Source: Cyanidiococcus yangmingshanensis | Taxonomy: Eukaryota > Rhodophyta > Bangiophyceae > Cyanidiales > Cyanidiaceae | NCBI GenBank assembly: GCA_013995675.1 | Contig: VWRR01000002.1 | Coordinates: 558,001 to 622,000, forward strand | Reading direction: 5' to 3' | DNA: 64,000 nt | Part shown: in pieces, positions 30,536 to 42,236 of the stretch | Numbering within the stretch: the stretch's first letter is position 1 | How the letters are laid out: the number at the start of each line of letters is the position of its first letter | Made by a program: the position numbers and the translations under genes | The notes under the pieces: model-generated | What the model was told of the DNA's origin: nothing | Seen by the model: only the letters and a program-made list of their open reading frames with translations | Databases searched by the model: none

Positions 30536-31282
30536 TTGCCTAGAGTACCGATCGAGTCATTTAGCGTCTGGCCAGATAAGGACAAGGAGCCACTCAGAGC
30601 TCATGTTAGGGATCCGTTCGCGATCGCGTCACAGAGATAACAATGTTCGAGACGTTGCAATGGAACTATCGGCTTCCGCGCACTAGTCTGGTAGAATCCG
30701 CAGTCATCGATGCGGTCTGCGAATGGCCTATATATTCAGGCGAGCCAAAGTCCCGCTCGCTAGGACCACGACCGACTATGACACCGATATGTTTTCCTGT
30801 CCGGCGCGAGTGAGTCAGCTTAGAATGGATCATATGTCGGCGAATCATTCGGGGAGCGCAGCACAGAAGAATAACGTCTCGGCCAGAGGGACGTACGGAT
30901 AAGGCACCCATGAGTAGCCCCTTTTCCAATTGCCTGAGCATTCCCAGCAACCGTGCTGGAGCATGGTTTGGAGCGCCACCACACGATCCGTACGACTGCT
31001 TTGTGCAAAGAGAACGCAAATCAAAATAACCCATGCAGAAAGATCGTGGTCGAAGCAAGCGGATTCCTTCTTCCAGCCAGATCTGGGACGCTTTCCCCTA
31101 TTTCTGATCATTATCATGTGCTTGCATTTGACGGATACATTCCAAGCGGTTTGTGCGAATTCAAGATATCGTTCTTCGAGTACGCTGCAACGCATATGAG
31201 CCGTTTGTTCCCGGGTTCCGAACCGTGCCCAACCAGGAGTCGCGTATCCATAAAGAACAACCCATGCTCAATAGGATCAGAC
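30536..31282. other. Convergent spacer
   Basis: This stretch holds no supported gene, repeat or RNA gene. The sterol dehydrogenase ends on one side and an unknown minus-strand gene ends on the other. Confidence 0.55.
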
Positions 31283-31768
31283 TTAGGTGCTCCTCTGGGA
31301 CGCATGCGCCCGGCCTGGTGGGTGCGTGCCCGTCGAAACAGCGTCGATGCGTCGTCGTTTGGGGATACGGCGTTGCGCAGATGCCTCGCACAGACCGATG
31401 CTCCGGTCCCTGTTCCGCAACAGGCGCTCGACCACAAAGGTCATGAACGAGTCCCGTTCGTCCGTATTCGTCAGCGCGCGCACTGTCTCCCGCATGCCCG
31501 GTGTGATTGTATTTTCACTCAACAGTATATCAGCCAAGCACGCCGCAATATCCGTCGCCATCAGGTAGCGTTGCTCTGCATCAGATCGACCATGGGGATC
31601 ATCATCCATCCTTTCGCTTCCGTGTGCCAATCCAGAGAGAACTTCATTCCCTGAAGCCGGAGCCCCCTCCTTTTGCGAAACGGAGCTCCCATCGACAGGA
31701 CCGCTGACGATGTCTACCAAAGAGCGGCTCGTACTCGGCACCTGCTTCTCTTTCGAGCAACGCGACAT
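31283..31768 (-). CDS. Uncharacterised 161-residue protein
   Basis: From the ATG at 31768 the product has a Ser/Gly-rich, disordered-looking first half and a helical block at about residues 70-125 (YLMATDIAACLADILLSEN, then MRETVRALTNTDERDSFMTFVVERLLRNRD). It ends in a basic region containing PKRRRR, a possible nuclear localisation signal. The helical block has a regular hydrophobic pattern and low stop-codon noise on its strand, which suggests a real gene, but I do not recognise the family. There is no membrane segment. Confidence 0.45.
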   Translation of the reverse strand: MSRCSKEKQVPSTSRSLVDIVSGPVDGSSVSQKEGAPASGNEVLSGLAHGSERMDDDPHGRSDAEQRYLMATDIAACLADILLSENTITPGMRETVRALTNTDERDSFMTFVVERLLRNRDRSIGLCEASAQRRIPKRRRIDAVSTGTHPPGRAHASQRST

Positions 31769-33769
31769 GGACCAGTCTCGTTCGAGTCCAATCAAATTTC
31801 AAAAAAATACAACTTGCGTAAAGGCGAATTGAAACTGAAAATGCACCAAAGCGTGTGTGATGATGCGCTCGCCCACAACGCCAGCACGCATGCAGTCCTG
31901 GCGAGGTGTTGCACGCATCCGCTGCGTGACAGTGTCACGGTCTGGGACACGTGTCGCTGCTGCCGCAATCCAATCCCCCAGGTCGATACGTCGACAGACG
32001 GTATCGGATCCACGACCGACGGTATACGGGCCGCAACTTGACGCTGCGTGCCTGTGATCTTGGCCCGTACATGCGCCTCTCATGAGCCCACGGTCTGCAT
32101 TTTGAGCGCCCAGACGAGCATGTTTGGGTACTCTACATGCCGCATACACGACAATTCATACGGAATTCAGTCAGACTGAGTAGCGCTGCTCGATCGTGGT
32201 ATGGTAGAAGCATCCATTATCGTTCCTTGCACAAAATTTCTAGGGTAACGTAATCCGTCGAAATCGCGTGAGTGACCCATCTCTATCGTTGTCGGATTCT
32301 GGAGTGGATTTCCTGACGCCTCGAGACGGCTCGATCGTACTCATTGTGGAGACAGTGTGTGCTTCGATGTCACTGGCATACCTCAGCGATTTGGATCCTT
32401 CGAAGTCGATTATTGTCGAGGTGTATTTAACCCATGAGGTTGCAGTGCACGATAGAAAATATCCTGAAATGCAATTCCGATGTTACAGAATGTGTTCATC
32501 TGATGGAACGTGACGGTGTGTTGCCAAGGACCCGAGAAGGCTCGTTCGGAGGTCCACCCCATTATTTCTCGTAATGTCGATGAACAAGTCGGAGCACTGT
32601 AGGCAGCGAACAAACATCCGCGCATTCGTGTTGATAAACATCGAAGACGCAGGTAACGCTTCTCGACCAGGTTTGTTATCGTTCGAGGTTTATTTCGAGG
32701 GTGCTCTGAAACCGTGAATGATTTGTCGGTGGTCTCGTTCGGTGTTTGGAGTGTCTAGGGGAGCATGCCTGGTCGCGCTCGTTTGCAGAGCTTTTCTCGA
32801 GCATTCCACTTGTAGGCAAAATGAACGCACTTATGAGACACAACTCAACGATGGAGACGCTGTTTACGGCGCCACTCGTCGCAAGCCAGCAAGCCGCATT
32901 TGCTGACCAGACGCGAACAGCGCAGCCAGGGGGCTAGACCATGAAAAGTATCCGCGGTGCAGCACTCGCAGGGTCGCTGGCATCTTCGTCCGCCTTTTAC
33001 GAAATCGCGCTCGCGCAAGGTCGTCTCGAATTGCTCGCGGTTCTTCGAGCGATACGAAGCTTCTTTTGTTTTCGAGAAGCACTCAGTGTAACGTTCAATC
33101 CTGCGATACACATGGCCACTGCATGAGCAAACTGCAAGGATGCAACGTCAGCAGAAACACAAAGTATCGCATCAATGGCTCGTAGTCGAAAGCGCTGATG
33201 TGCCCAGTGCCGGCGACCAGTATCGTGTACGCAGCGCACATCCCATGACAAAAGTCGATCCTGCGGCCGCTGTGCCGAGAGCCGGCTAAAGTCAGCTTCA
33301 AAAGCCGTCGCGTGTTCTACGAACTCGCTTAAGCGATTTCAGGTCAGAGAAGCAAACCCAAGACAATACTTGCAAGTGAGACGTTTCTCCTACAACCAGA
33401 AAACAGCTGAGCAGGGTCGTAGTTAGGAAGCCAGCGATACGAAACGGCACTTTGGTTGCGGTGTCCCGATGAAAACTACAAAAGCGACCGTTCCCAGAGG
33501 CTAAAAGCTTACCGACCAATACTCCATACAAATCAAATCTCACTTAAATCTTGATTCAATAGATGCAAACAAGGGGACTCTTTATCCTACAGTCGGTGAA
33601 TGCGTAATCCTGCAACATCCTAGCTTCATTTATGCAAGCCACGATACCATGCAATGCTCGCACGTTGATCGTGTAGCTGGAACCGCGCCCGTCGCGCTCC
33701 GCCACTATCTCGGAAACAGATTGTCACGTTCTTGAGCAGATACCGTTCTGCATCCAGGGTCAAATCATA
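31769..33769. other. 2 kb gene-poor stretch before the trehalose gene
   Basis: Only short, domain-free frames (under 120 codons) occur. It should contain the promoters of the unknown gene at 31768 (leftward) and the trehalose enzyme (rightward). No repeat or RNA gene was recognised. Confidence 0.5.
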
Positions 33770-36700
33770 ATGGACGGCGCAGTAGTGAGGAGAGCGCAAA
33801 GCACTTATGGGAATCTTTCGAGTCTGCTCAGTTCTTCAACGAGCAGCAGTTTGCAACGGACGCCTCAACAAGGAGGCGAAAACCGCATCTCGACGGAGAC
33901 CGACTCGTTGCTACGAGGTGAGCGCAGCCGACCAGAGCTCAGTGATGACCTCAGTACAAGTCGCGACCGTAGACGTCTGGAAAGAGAAGCATACTCTCAA
34001 GCAGACGTTTTGGACTCGGGCCTGGCGCGACACTACAGCGTACAGCGCTTAACAACCTCGCCTGAGGAGATCGAAGGACTCGACTTGAACGCGCCCTATG
34101 TCGAGGAATACTTACTGAACTGCATCCAGCAGATCCAAGCTGAACTGAATGAACTTAGAGAGGCGAAAACCTCCTTACAGAGAGCTGATGAATCACTTTC
34201 ATGTACTGAAAATGATTCAGGCACAGCCAAGAAACCGAAGCGGTTGTTTATTGTCTCTCATCGGCTGCCAGTGCAGGTTCAATTTCTGTCGTCCCACCAC
34301 AAAAGCAAACCCAAAGTTTTGATGAACTCTAGTGGGATACAGCCCTCGATTCGAAGCCTGCGACGGGAATACACCATCCGCTGGATTGGCCAGCTGATGC
34401 AGATGCAAGAACTGAGCCCCGAGCAACAGGAGATTACTCGGCGCATTTTGCTCGCTGAGCACGGTTTCTTGCCGCTCTTCATTGATCCAACCGTGGGTCG
34501 AATGCACCAGATATTTTGTAATAGTGTATTATGGCGAATTTTCCATTACATTCCAGTTGGTGTAGAGGGCGAGCGTGCTTTCTCTTCAGAGCTCTGGGAC
34601 GCGTATTGTCAGGTGAATGAGATCTACGCAGAGGCACTGTTTCGTGAATCGCAACCCGGAGACCTCATCTGGATACATGACTTTCAGCTTATGATGGTTC
34701 CCCAACTGCTTCGATCGCGACTGGCAGATGCGCGCATTGGGTTTTTCCTACATACTCCGTTCCCTTCGAGCGAAATCTACCGAATGTTGCCGGTCAGGAG
34801 GCCGCTGCTGGAGGGAATGCTGGCCTCGGATCTTATTGGCTTCCACACGTACGACTATGCTCGTCACTTTTTTAGTGTTTGCTCTCGCCTGCTGGGGCTT
34901 GAGACGCGACCCAATGGCATCGATAACCGGGGTGCTGAAGTCCACGTCGGCATCTACCCTTTCAGCATTGACACCGCCAGCTTTGCTGTGGCATCCCGTA
35001 GCAAGGCCGTACAAGAGCGGAAACGAAGGCTGCTCGAGGGACCCCTGGCTGGCAAAACAATCCTTCTAGGTATCGATCGACTCGACTATATCAAGGGAAT
35101 TCCGCACAAGATGCTGGCTTTTGAACAGTTGCTGGAATCGCATCCAGAGTGGATCGGGCGAGCCGTTCTTCTTCAGGTTGCTGTTCCATCAGCTCCGTAC
35201 ATGAGTTTAGATGCTGTTGATGAGCGAGCCAGTAGCGACTACTTGGCCCTGCGCGCAGAAGTCGAAGAACTTGCCGGTCGGATCAATGGACGCTTCGGAA
35301 CGGTTGAGGACTTGCCCATCATGTATCGGATTATGGCGCCCGATCTCGAAGAGCTCGTGGTGCTGTACGGCATTGCCGACGTGGCTGTAATCACGAGTCT
35401 TCGGGAAGGTATGGGTCTCATGTCGTACGAATTTGCGGTTTGTCAAGTCGAGAAACGCGGTGTGCTAGTGATGAGCGAGTTTTGCGGTGCCGCTCATTCT
35501 CTCCCAGGGGCCATTCTTTGCAACCCTTGGAGTATTCATGAGGTCGCCGAAACACTTCATCGGGCGATGACCATTTCGAGGATGGAGCGCGAGCTGCGTT
35601 TTCAGAAATTACACAAGTATGTCCAGACCCACACTGCAGATCGCTGGGCCGAGAATGTGATCACAGACTTGATCAGATCGACCGAAAATCGGCGGCAGTA
35701 CCATAGGCTGGATGTGCGTGAGCTTTGTGCGACCTATTGCTCAAGCCGTCGACGTCTCCTCCTACTGGACTATGACGGAACCCTGTCCGCGTACCGATCA
35801 CATCCGGAACTTGCCAAGCCTGGGGATCGAGTTCAACAGGTTCTGCGTCGACTCGCTGAAGGCTGCCCCGATACCATTGTATTTGTCATCAGTGGTCGCG
35901 AGAAAGTCCACACTGGACCGATGGCTCGCCGCGACAGAATGTGGATTGGTCGCTGAACAGGGATACGCTTTCTGCTGGCCTCGCGGCATGCCGTGGTACC
36001 CTAACAACAGTTCCAATACAGAGCCAAACTCGTCACCCAAAGACGGTCCGCCCCGTGGGGCAAAATCTGATTCTACGAACGGCTACCATCGCTACGAAGG
36101 GAGCACAGAGACTCCGCTGAAAGCGCCCATTGCTTCGCCCGCGGGCAAGTCCATACCTTCGACGGGCGTGGTGGCAACACGTCCCTGGTCGCAGCCGCTC
36201 TTTGACCATGATCCCGAGACCCTGAATCGAGCCATGCACACTGCCGTTGACATCATGTTACGGTTTGAGGATCATACACCGGGCTCTTTTACCCAGATTA
36301 AGGAAAGCTCCGTGACCTGGCACTACTCCGAGGCGGATCCTGATTTTGCCTATTTCCAGGCGCAGGAACTGCGAGCGCATCTGGAAGAGTCGCTCTGTCA
36401 CACCCCGCTGGAGGTGCTCAGTGGGAAAAATATCGTGTATGTGCATCCGCGTGGCATTCACAAGGGTAACGCTGTGCGTTTCATACTTCAGCAGTTGCAG
36501 ACTCATGAACCAGATTGGATTCTTTGTATTGGCGACGATAAGAGCGATGAGCGCATGTTCGAAGCCTGTTTGGAGTACACTGGTGAGCGGTTCGTGAGTC
36601 CGAGAGTCAGCCCCACTGTGTCGCGGCATGTGGACGATTCAAAACATGTGACACTCTCCACATGCACTGTTGGGCGCAAAACCAGCCTCGCCGGTGCCTA

Positions 36701-36797
36701 TGTAGAACGCGTCGACGACGTGCTCGATTGTCTGGAACGTCTGGCGAACTGTACAGCAGAGGAGATCTCCGCAAACAAACTGAGGACGATTCGTTAG
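33770..36797 (+). CDS. Bifunctional trehalose-6-phosphate synthase/phosphatase, with a one-base frame break
   Basis: An N-terminal GT20 synthase makes trehalose 6-phosphate from UDP-glucose and glucose 6-phosphate; a C-terminal HAD phosphatase would remove the phosphate. The first 145 residues are Ser/Arg-rich and regulatory-looking. The GT20 domain begins at RLFIVSHRLPVQV and shows IWIHDFQLMMVP, FFLHTPFPSSEIYRMLP, LLGIDRLDYIKGIP and SLREGMGLMSYEF. The TPP motif I is LLLLDYDGTLS at about residue 665. The frame starting at 33770 stops at 35956, while the rest of the phosphatase, from TLDRWLAATECGLVAEQGY to IGDDKSDERMFEA, is in the next frame down to 36797. The switch falls at the conserved SGREK/TLDRWL junction (about 35903-35910) and one fewer base there restores the family pattern. 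An assembly error is likeliest; a true frameshift would leave a synthase without phosphatase. Class II (plant-like) TPS organisation. Confidence 0.88.
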
Positions 36798-38090
36798 GAA
36801 TTCACATACCGGTGCGCGGTACACTCTAGCGTGAACAGGTTTGACGCGCTTTCCAATAACATCGCCGACGTGAACGAGTTTCTTAAAGTTTGCACGAAGC
36901 GCGGTGAAAGCACCTGGTGGCCGACGTTTGCAGAATGCATTGATAGGGTGCTCATCCATTGCCCTGTCACGTCGCTTTCATATTTCTGAAATATCCGCAA
37001 TGCTATCATGCATGGAATTCTTCCGACTCTGTGACTGGTCAGTCTTGTTGTGGGCGGGATCTGACGCGGCTCCGGACGTCCCGTTGCATGGCGGTCGAGG
37101 GAATCAGGTCGCTATCTTGACGCGTCTCTCTTTGTAAACGCTCGGGCAGACCTTGAATGAAGCGAGCACTGAGGAGATGCAGCGCTGCCTCGAAGGAGCA
37201 ATGACGAACATGGACTCGAGGAGGGTCTTGTTCGCACTCTTCGAGCCTGTCTATCGTCGTGAACGAGCTTCTCTTGCCCTGTTGATCATAGATGCATTCT
37301 TTCGTGAAAAGGACTGGAAACCAAGCCATAAGATCACTCGGCGCAGTGCTTTCTCCATACGCCGGTACGTCGACGAGTCCAAGGCCGGGTCACATCCCAG
37401 CAACCGGTGGATCAGTCCACTATAAATATTTGGAAAAACTGGCTGTACGCCGTTCCAGTCGTTGGTTGCAGAGATGTCCACTACGAGCTGGGCTCACGCG
37501 GATGATAGCAACCCGAATGTTTCCATGCCTTTCATCCTGGTGCTTAAAAGACCGAAGACAAACTGCTTTTATACTTCCTTGGAGCCCGCTTGTTTGGCAG
37601 CATGTTTGTCTATTGCCGGAGTGCCGAAAGTACAGACCAGGCGGGCGATCGCCTCGCGAGGGCATGCGTCGTTTATACGCTCTGTGTCAGTTCATTCAAG
37701 CGCTACTTCTAAACGCGTACTCAAAAAGGGTCCAACCGAGCGCACCTTCCGATATTTGCGCGCAACGAACTCCATCGTGACGGTTCGAGCCCCCCTGCAT
37801 CTGGATTCTTGAAGCAGACCGATACTCGCTAGCCGGCATGAAACGTTTCAGGTGAGCCGCGCAGTGTTGCGCTCAACGTTGCGGATACCAAGACCTCATG
37901 CACGAGGACGAAAAACATCTCAGGTTCCTCGCTGTGACCTCGATCTAACCCGTTGCTCGTAAAAGACTGCCGACCAGATGCTGTCTCGTTGACGAGTCCG
38001 GCATCTACGCGAAAGCTCTCAGTGCACTGCCGCTTGCCAAACATAACCCTATCGCTCTCCACAACGACCGATCAGCGTATACGTTCGTGG
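36798..38090. other. Convergent spacer, 1.3 kb
   Basis: It contains two overlapping plus-strand frames (37292-37780 and 37474-37812) without recognisable domains, and a TATA-like ctataaatatt at 37420-37430. No gene is supported. Confidence 0.5.
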
Positions 38091-38477
38091 TCAATATCCG
38101 TGCTGACGCAGGTAGTCGGCGACTCTACCCACTGCGGTCGCGCACTCACCTGGCACAATCCCTTTACTGTAGAGAGCCAGCACAAGCGCGGTACGCGTTC
38201 GCATCGCCACCAGACCGTCATCGCGCTCTTTGGCATAAACAGCTTCTCCATCACTCCGTAAGAACATGTACTTTCTACCGCCGACGCGAATCCCAGAGGC
38301 GGCGGCCTCACTCGGATCGCTGAACGCTCGCAGTAGCCTGCCTGTCTCCTCGGGGGTCACTTGTAGACCTGCTGATTTGGCCCAGACACCACCGTCCCCG
38401 GCAGCTGACAAGATCGCACCCTCTGTACACTTGCCCGAACCGATCAAATACGTGTCTACGTACTGTTGCCAGGACAT
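38091..38477 (-). CDS. Profilin
   Basis: Profilin binds monomeric actin, proline-rich peptides and phosphoinositides. The 128-residue product is the standard profilin length. It begins with the hallmark MSWQQYVDTYLIGSG and ends with PGECATAVGRVADYLRQHGY, matching the plant-type N- and C-terminal helices that together form the polyproline site. The middle has GAILSAAGDGGVWAKSAGL and the signature strand IRVGGRKYMFLRSDGEAVYAK. The ATG at 38477 is chosen because it gives exactly the profilin N-terminus; the frame is open a further 41 codons upstream. Actin-monomer regulation would follow if the organism makes actin, which this window cannot show. Confidence 0.95.
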   Translation of the reverse strand: MSWQQYVDTYLIGSGKCTEGAILSAAGDGGVWAKSAGLQVTPEETGRLLRAFSDPSEAAASGIRVGGRKYMFLRSDGEAVYAKERDDGLVAMRTRTALVLALYSKGIVPGECATAVGRVADYLRQHGY

Positions 38478-38631
38478 GTCGAACGGAGAGATGCGTAAAC
38501 GTTGTGAAAAACAGCCCTCACTGAGTTTGAAGGAAAAACAGAAATCCAATGCCCTATTTGCGGCCGAGTCGGCGCGAAGCGCGCCAGCCCCCTCAGACAA
38601 GTAACCCCCAAAGGCTCTCGTCTTTAAACGG

Positions 38632-39252
38632 ATGAATGGTCGCTGCTTGCTTCATATTCGGATTCTACCACGAGTGTACCTCGCAGTTCAGTTCGTGCGC
38701 GGCTACCACCCACTTTGGTTGGACGATGGCTGCGGCACACAACGAGAGGCGCACGCAGGACAGACCGCGAAGAAACCTGCAGACGGGGCCGAGGAAGAGG
38801 CAGCAGCAGCCGTAGAGGAACTCGTTGCGACGCTTCACTTGTTCTTGTCAGAGAACTTGCGTATCAAAGCTGATGTAAACGATAACGGTTCCAACTTGTT
38901 TGGGAAGAAGGATGCTGCCGCTGCATGTGAGTGGATAGGTCCCGGTGTGGCAGAGTCGCCAGTGTTGCTTCCATCAACGAAACCGGGCTCACGGCTGCTC
39001 TACGTGGTCTACGTTCGGTCTCACGAGCGAATCACAGACAATTATCAGCTAATGGTATGTGAAAGGAGAGCGCTCGAACGAACCTGCGATGAAGGAAGGG
39101 TCGTCGTTGATCAAGCCGAACGTCTCGAGGAGGGTATCTCGGTATCTCTGTTGCCGTTCTATTTAGAATGCATAGAGCAACAGAGCGATCCATCGAGCGT
39201 AAGACAGAGATACGACTGTGATGGTCGTATCGCATGGCCTCAAGTCATCTGA
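38632..39252 (+). CDS. Uncharacterised 206-residue protein
   Basis: The start ATG is at 38632, 154 bp from the divergent profilin start. The first 45 residues are basic and hydrophobic (possible targeting). A Glu/Ala-rich helix follows (AEEEAAAAVEELVATLHLFL), then a mixed alpha/beta-looking domain with regular hydrophobic strands (SRLLYVVYVRSHE, NYQLMVCER, GRVVVDQAERLEEGISVSLL). The composition and strand pattern look like a genuine folded protein. I do not recognise the family. No membrane span is evident. Confidence 0.55.
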   Translation: MNGRCLLHIRILPRVYLAVQFVRGYHPLWLDDGCGTQREAHAGQTAKKPADGAEEEAAAAVEELVATLHLFLSENLRIKADVNDNGSNLFGKKDAAAACEWIGPGVAESPVLLPSTKPGSRLLYVVYVRSHERITDNYQLMVCERRALERTCDEGRVVVDQAERLEEGISVSLLPFYLECIEQQSDPSSVRQRYDCDGRIAWPQVI

Positions 39253-40029
39253 GTGAAGGTAGCGCTTGTTCGCATTTGAGGTTCGGTGCCGGTCCAACGC
39301 GCTAGACAGGTTTCATCGAGAGAGCAGCCCCTGAGGTAGATGCTCCCTTTTCCTGGAGAATTCAATCCATCACTTCACCTGTATAGAGGAAGAGAACTCG
39401 CACGTTGTTCCTTCGTCTGCACAGAAATCCATATCTGAATTTGTTCATTGGATTATTTGGACAAGCACGGCAGACGCTATCCCCTGATTATGATCGTATT
39501 GGGTTAGGAATGATGTTGAGCCAATCCCCCGATGGATGACGGAGCGCACAAGTTCAGGCTGCGAATCGGTTTTGCTCGGATGAAACAAAATCCAGGTGAA
39601 AGGACTGCTACCAACCCGAAATCTAATGCGAATCAAAAGAGCAACGTTCCTCAGCGCGCAATGAGTGCCGAAGCGAGGCCTTTACGGAACGGTCTAGAGT
39701 TGAATGGGTCATGCGGTTGCGGGCGTGTGGATATTTCGCAGATCTTGTATTTTCGCGGCGCGCAGAACGGACTGCTTGACGTTCCCGGCACCACTGAGGA
39801 ATCTTATGGTCATGATTGGTGCTTGCGCTGCCTCCACTGGTTGGTGCTTTGATCCCAGGAACGAGGGTGTCGGATTCGTCATCCCCTCTCAGCGGATACG
39901 CTTGTGCGATAGAGGCGCTGTCGTCTCGCATTTCATATTGCGCACGAAGCAGCCGTATCAACCACGTTTGGGATCAGAATTCTCGCATAGCTCTTTCATG
40001 AATCAGGAGCAGTCAAGTCGCGTGATTAT
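39253..40029. other. Convergent spacer
   Basis: One plus-strand frame with an ATG (39532-39852) is present but has no recognisable content. Nothing else is seen. Confidence 0.5.
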
Positions 40030-41673
40030 TCATTTCCGCGCTCGTTTGCGCGCTTGATTGGGAAGTTTTCCACTCGGTCCGGATTTGGCAGTATTTTGTG
40101 ACATCTTCTTGGGCAAACGAAAAAGCCACTCGGGCACGCGCTCATCCTGACCACTCAGACGCATCACGTTGGCACAGATGCGCGCTTGAGTGGCCTCGTT
40201 CGCGCAAAACAAGGTCACAGCTCTACCCGTGCGACCATTCCGACCAGTGCGTCCGATTCGATGTACATAGGTGACGCCATCTGGTGGTATGTCATAGTTG
40301 ATCACTGTGTTCACGCATTTAAAGTCGACTCCTCGAGCAACCAGATCCGTACATACCAGGAAAAATACCTGGCCGACAAGAAAGTGAGCCAGCATGTGAC
40401 GCCGAGTTTCCCTGTCCAGGGCCGCGTGCATGGCACCAACCCGCGTCGCCAACAGTTGGATTTGTTTCTCACGCAACGTTTTCGGTACGTGTTCTGTTGT
40501 CTTGAGAAGGCGTTGCATGAGTGCGAATCGAAGTTCTTTGGCGACTGCTTCACAGGCTTTCTGGGTAGCGACGAAAATGAGCGCTGGCGGTTCCATTTCG
40601 TAACCCTCGACAATCATTTGCCGCAGGGCGATGAGTTTCCCTTGGTTGCCTCCCGCGCCACAGAACCGTAAACTTTGATGAACAGAACCTACCGCTCGGG
40701 TCATGCCACCCTTGGCCTCAATATTGATCCGTAGCGGTGATGCGCACACAGAGCGGGCCAGCTCATCAGCATTCGGCGGCAGCGTTGCAGAGAAAAAGTG
40801 AATGCGCGGCCGTTTCACGGTGGTATCCTGCTCTTTGGATGCCTCAAGCACAAGGCTCAGAATGCGGTCGACCGCCGGTGCCATGGACGGCTCCAGCAAA
40901 CGGTCTGCCTCATCTAGGATCACCATGGCACACGGTGCTGGAAAGGGTGAATGGCTTTTGGTTGTTTCATGCTTCAGGGCGTGTTCGTACGCATGAACTG
41001 CGGTTAATGGCGTGGCAATGACGAGTAGAGGCTCGGCCGTCAGGATCGCCGAGTACTCCATCGAGTCAGCTTCTCGACCATTCTTCGTCGTTCGCAGTTT
41101 TGAAGTTGACTCCTGCCACCAAACTGTCACATCGCTCGGGTAACAAAAACGACGTACTTGGTGGTTGAGACCGCCAAGTCGACCAACGAAATGCGTGGCA
41201 ACGCGCGCGACTTGTTCAGCCAGCTCTCTCGTTGGTACCAGCACGAGACCTGAGCGGCCGCTGAGGAACAAAGGCAGCAAGTACGCAAGGGTTTTTCCAC
41301 TCCCGGTTGGAGCACAAGCGAGCACATCGAACAGCCCATCGAGCAGCAGTGGGATCGCTTGGCACTGAACGGCCGTGGGCGCTGAGGCCCCAAACTGCCT
41401 CGTAAGCGTACTCAGTATCCGGTCAAGAGCGTCTCCGAACTTTGCATAGCGTTCGTATAGATCTGGGACGAAGTTTTGAATCGGATCAGGAATGAGGTCC
41501 CAGGGTATCGTGTCCACAAAGCTGCTGTGTGTGCCTCGAATCCCCGGTTTACGATCAATTTGAATGCCGCGCTCGTTGCGGAAACGTTGCATATTGTTAA
41601 AGTGCTCCAACCAGTCCGTATTCTTCTCAGAATGAAGCTCCATTCTGTGTACTTGTGCGGGATTCCCGTCCAT
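40030..41673 (-). CDS. ROK1: DEAD-box RNA helicase, DDX52/Rok1-like
   Basis: Rok1/DDX52 is a nucleolar helicase of 40S ribosomal subunit assembly (18S rRNA processing, with Rrp5). The 547-residue product shows an N-terminal FRNERGIQIDRK segment resembling the Rok1 IxxxGxDxPxP lead-in, then the Q-motif (APTAVQCQAIP), motif I APTGSGKT, Ia VPTRELAEQ, DEAD, SAT (FFSATLPPN), the ARGVDF segment, and motif VI HRIGRTGRNGRTG. The basic tail (Lys/Arg-rich, ending ARKRARK) fits a nucleolar protein. INYDIPPDGVTYVHRIGRTGR and PEWLFRLPKKMS match Rok1 more than other DEAD proteins. The ATG at 41673 has a strong context (A at -3, G at +4). An insertion of about 35 residues separates motifs Ia and II. Confidence 0.88.
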   Translation of the reverse strand: MDGNPAQVHRMELHSEKNTDWLEHFNNMQRFRNERGIQIDRKPGIRGTHSSFVDTIPWDLIPDPIQNFVPDLYERYAKFGDALDRILSTLTRQFGASAPTAVQCQAIPLLLDGLFDVLACAPTGSGKTLAYLLPLFLSGRSGLVLVPTRELAEQVARVATHFVGRLGGLNHQVRRFCYPSDVTVWWQESTSKLRTTKNGREADSMEYSAILTAEPLLVIATPLTAVHAYEHALKHETTKSHSPFPAPCAMVILDEADRLLEPSMAPAVDRILSLVLEASKEQDTTVKRPRIHFFSATLPPNADELARSVCASPLRINIEAKGGMTRAVGSVHQSLRFCGAGGNQGKLIALRQMIVEGYEMEPPALIFVATQKACEAVAKELRFALMQRLLKTTEHVPKTLREKQIQLLATRVGAMHAALDRETRRHMLAHFLVGQVFFLVCTDLVARGVDFKCVNTVINYDIPPDGVTYVHRIGRTGRNGRTGRAVTLFCANEATQARICANVMRLSGQDERVPEWLFRLPKKMSQNTAKSGPSGKLPNQARKRARK

Positions 41674-42236
41674 TTTCTTCAGAGCGCCTTCGACGACGAC
41701 AGGACCTGGGGTGCCCCAGCGACGGCACGCCACGACAACACCTCTCCTGCACAAAACGCGAACCAGTGGGAAGAAACCAAGCTCCAGAAAAAGCTCGCTC
41801 CAAGCAGTTGATATGCAGAGCCTGTTTCGTCGTTCCGTCGGAAGCGTCCACCGCTAAAGTCCTGCGGGATCAGCCTTGAAGAGCGGCCCTTTTTGACGCT
41901 GCCACAGAGGGGCCTGTCGCCGCGACGGTTGGTTGTCGTGTCGCCTTCCGAACGCTGCCGGACCCTTTCGTGGACACCGATAACAACGTGCTGCTTGGCG
42001 GTTTCTCTTCCTCAAAACTGTCGACGCCTGAGTGCTTCAAGGTGCGATAAGACGAGGTGCTGAGGCGCCCAGTTCACTTATCGCACAGACTGGGCTTTGT
42101 TTTGTAGAAGAGGCGCCCTTTACGGTGCTGCTATCCTCGGACCGGCTGGGGCGCTGGACTTGGCGGAACGTTCGACGAGGCGCAGAACCCCATAACAGGC
42201 GTTTGAGGAACTGCACTCCATGAAACAGAGGCACAT
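41674..42236. other. Divergent promoter region, Rok1 / bS18m
   Basis: About 560 bases lie between the divergent starts of two ribosome-related genes (a 40S assembly helicase and a mitoribosomal protein). No coding frame is supported. Confidence 0.55.

Noticed and set aside
35906-35960. Short intron as explanation for the trehalose gene frame break
   Set aside because: Removing any GT..AG piece here deletes the conserved TLDRWL and GLVAEQGY residues; a one-base indel explains the data better.
37292-37780. 162-codon plus-strand frame
   Set aside because: It has an ATG but no recognisable motif and overlaps a second equally featureless frame.
37774-37800. tRNA T-arm-like ggttcgagccc
   Set aside because: The flanking bases do not form the T-stem and there is no acceptor, D or anticodon arm at the right spacing.
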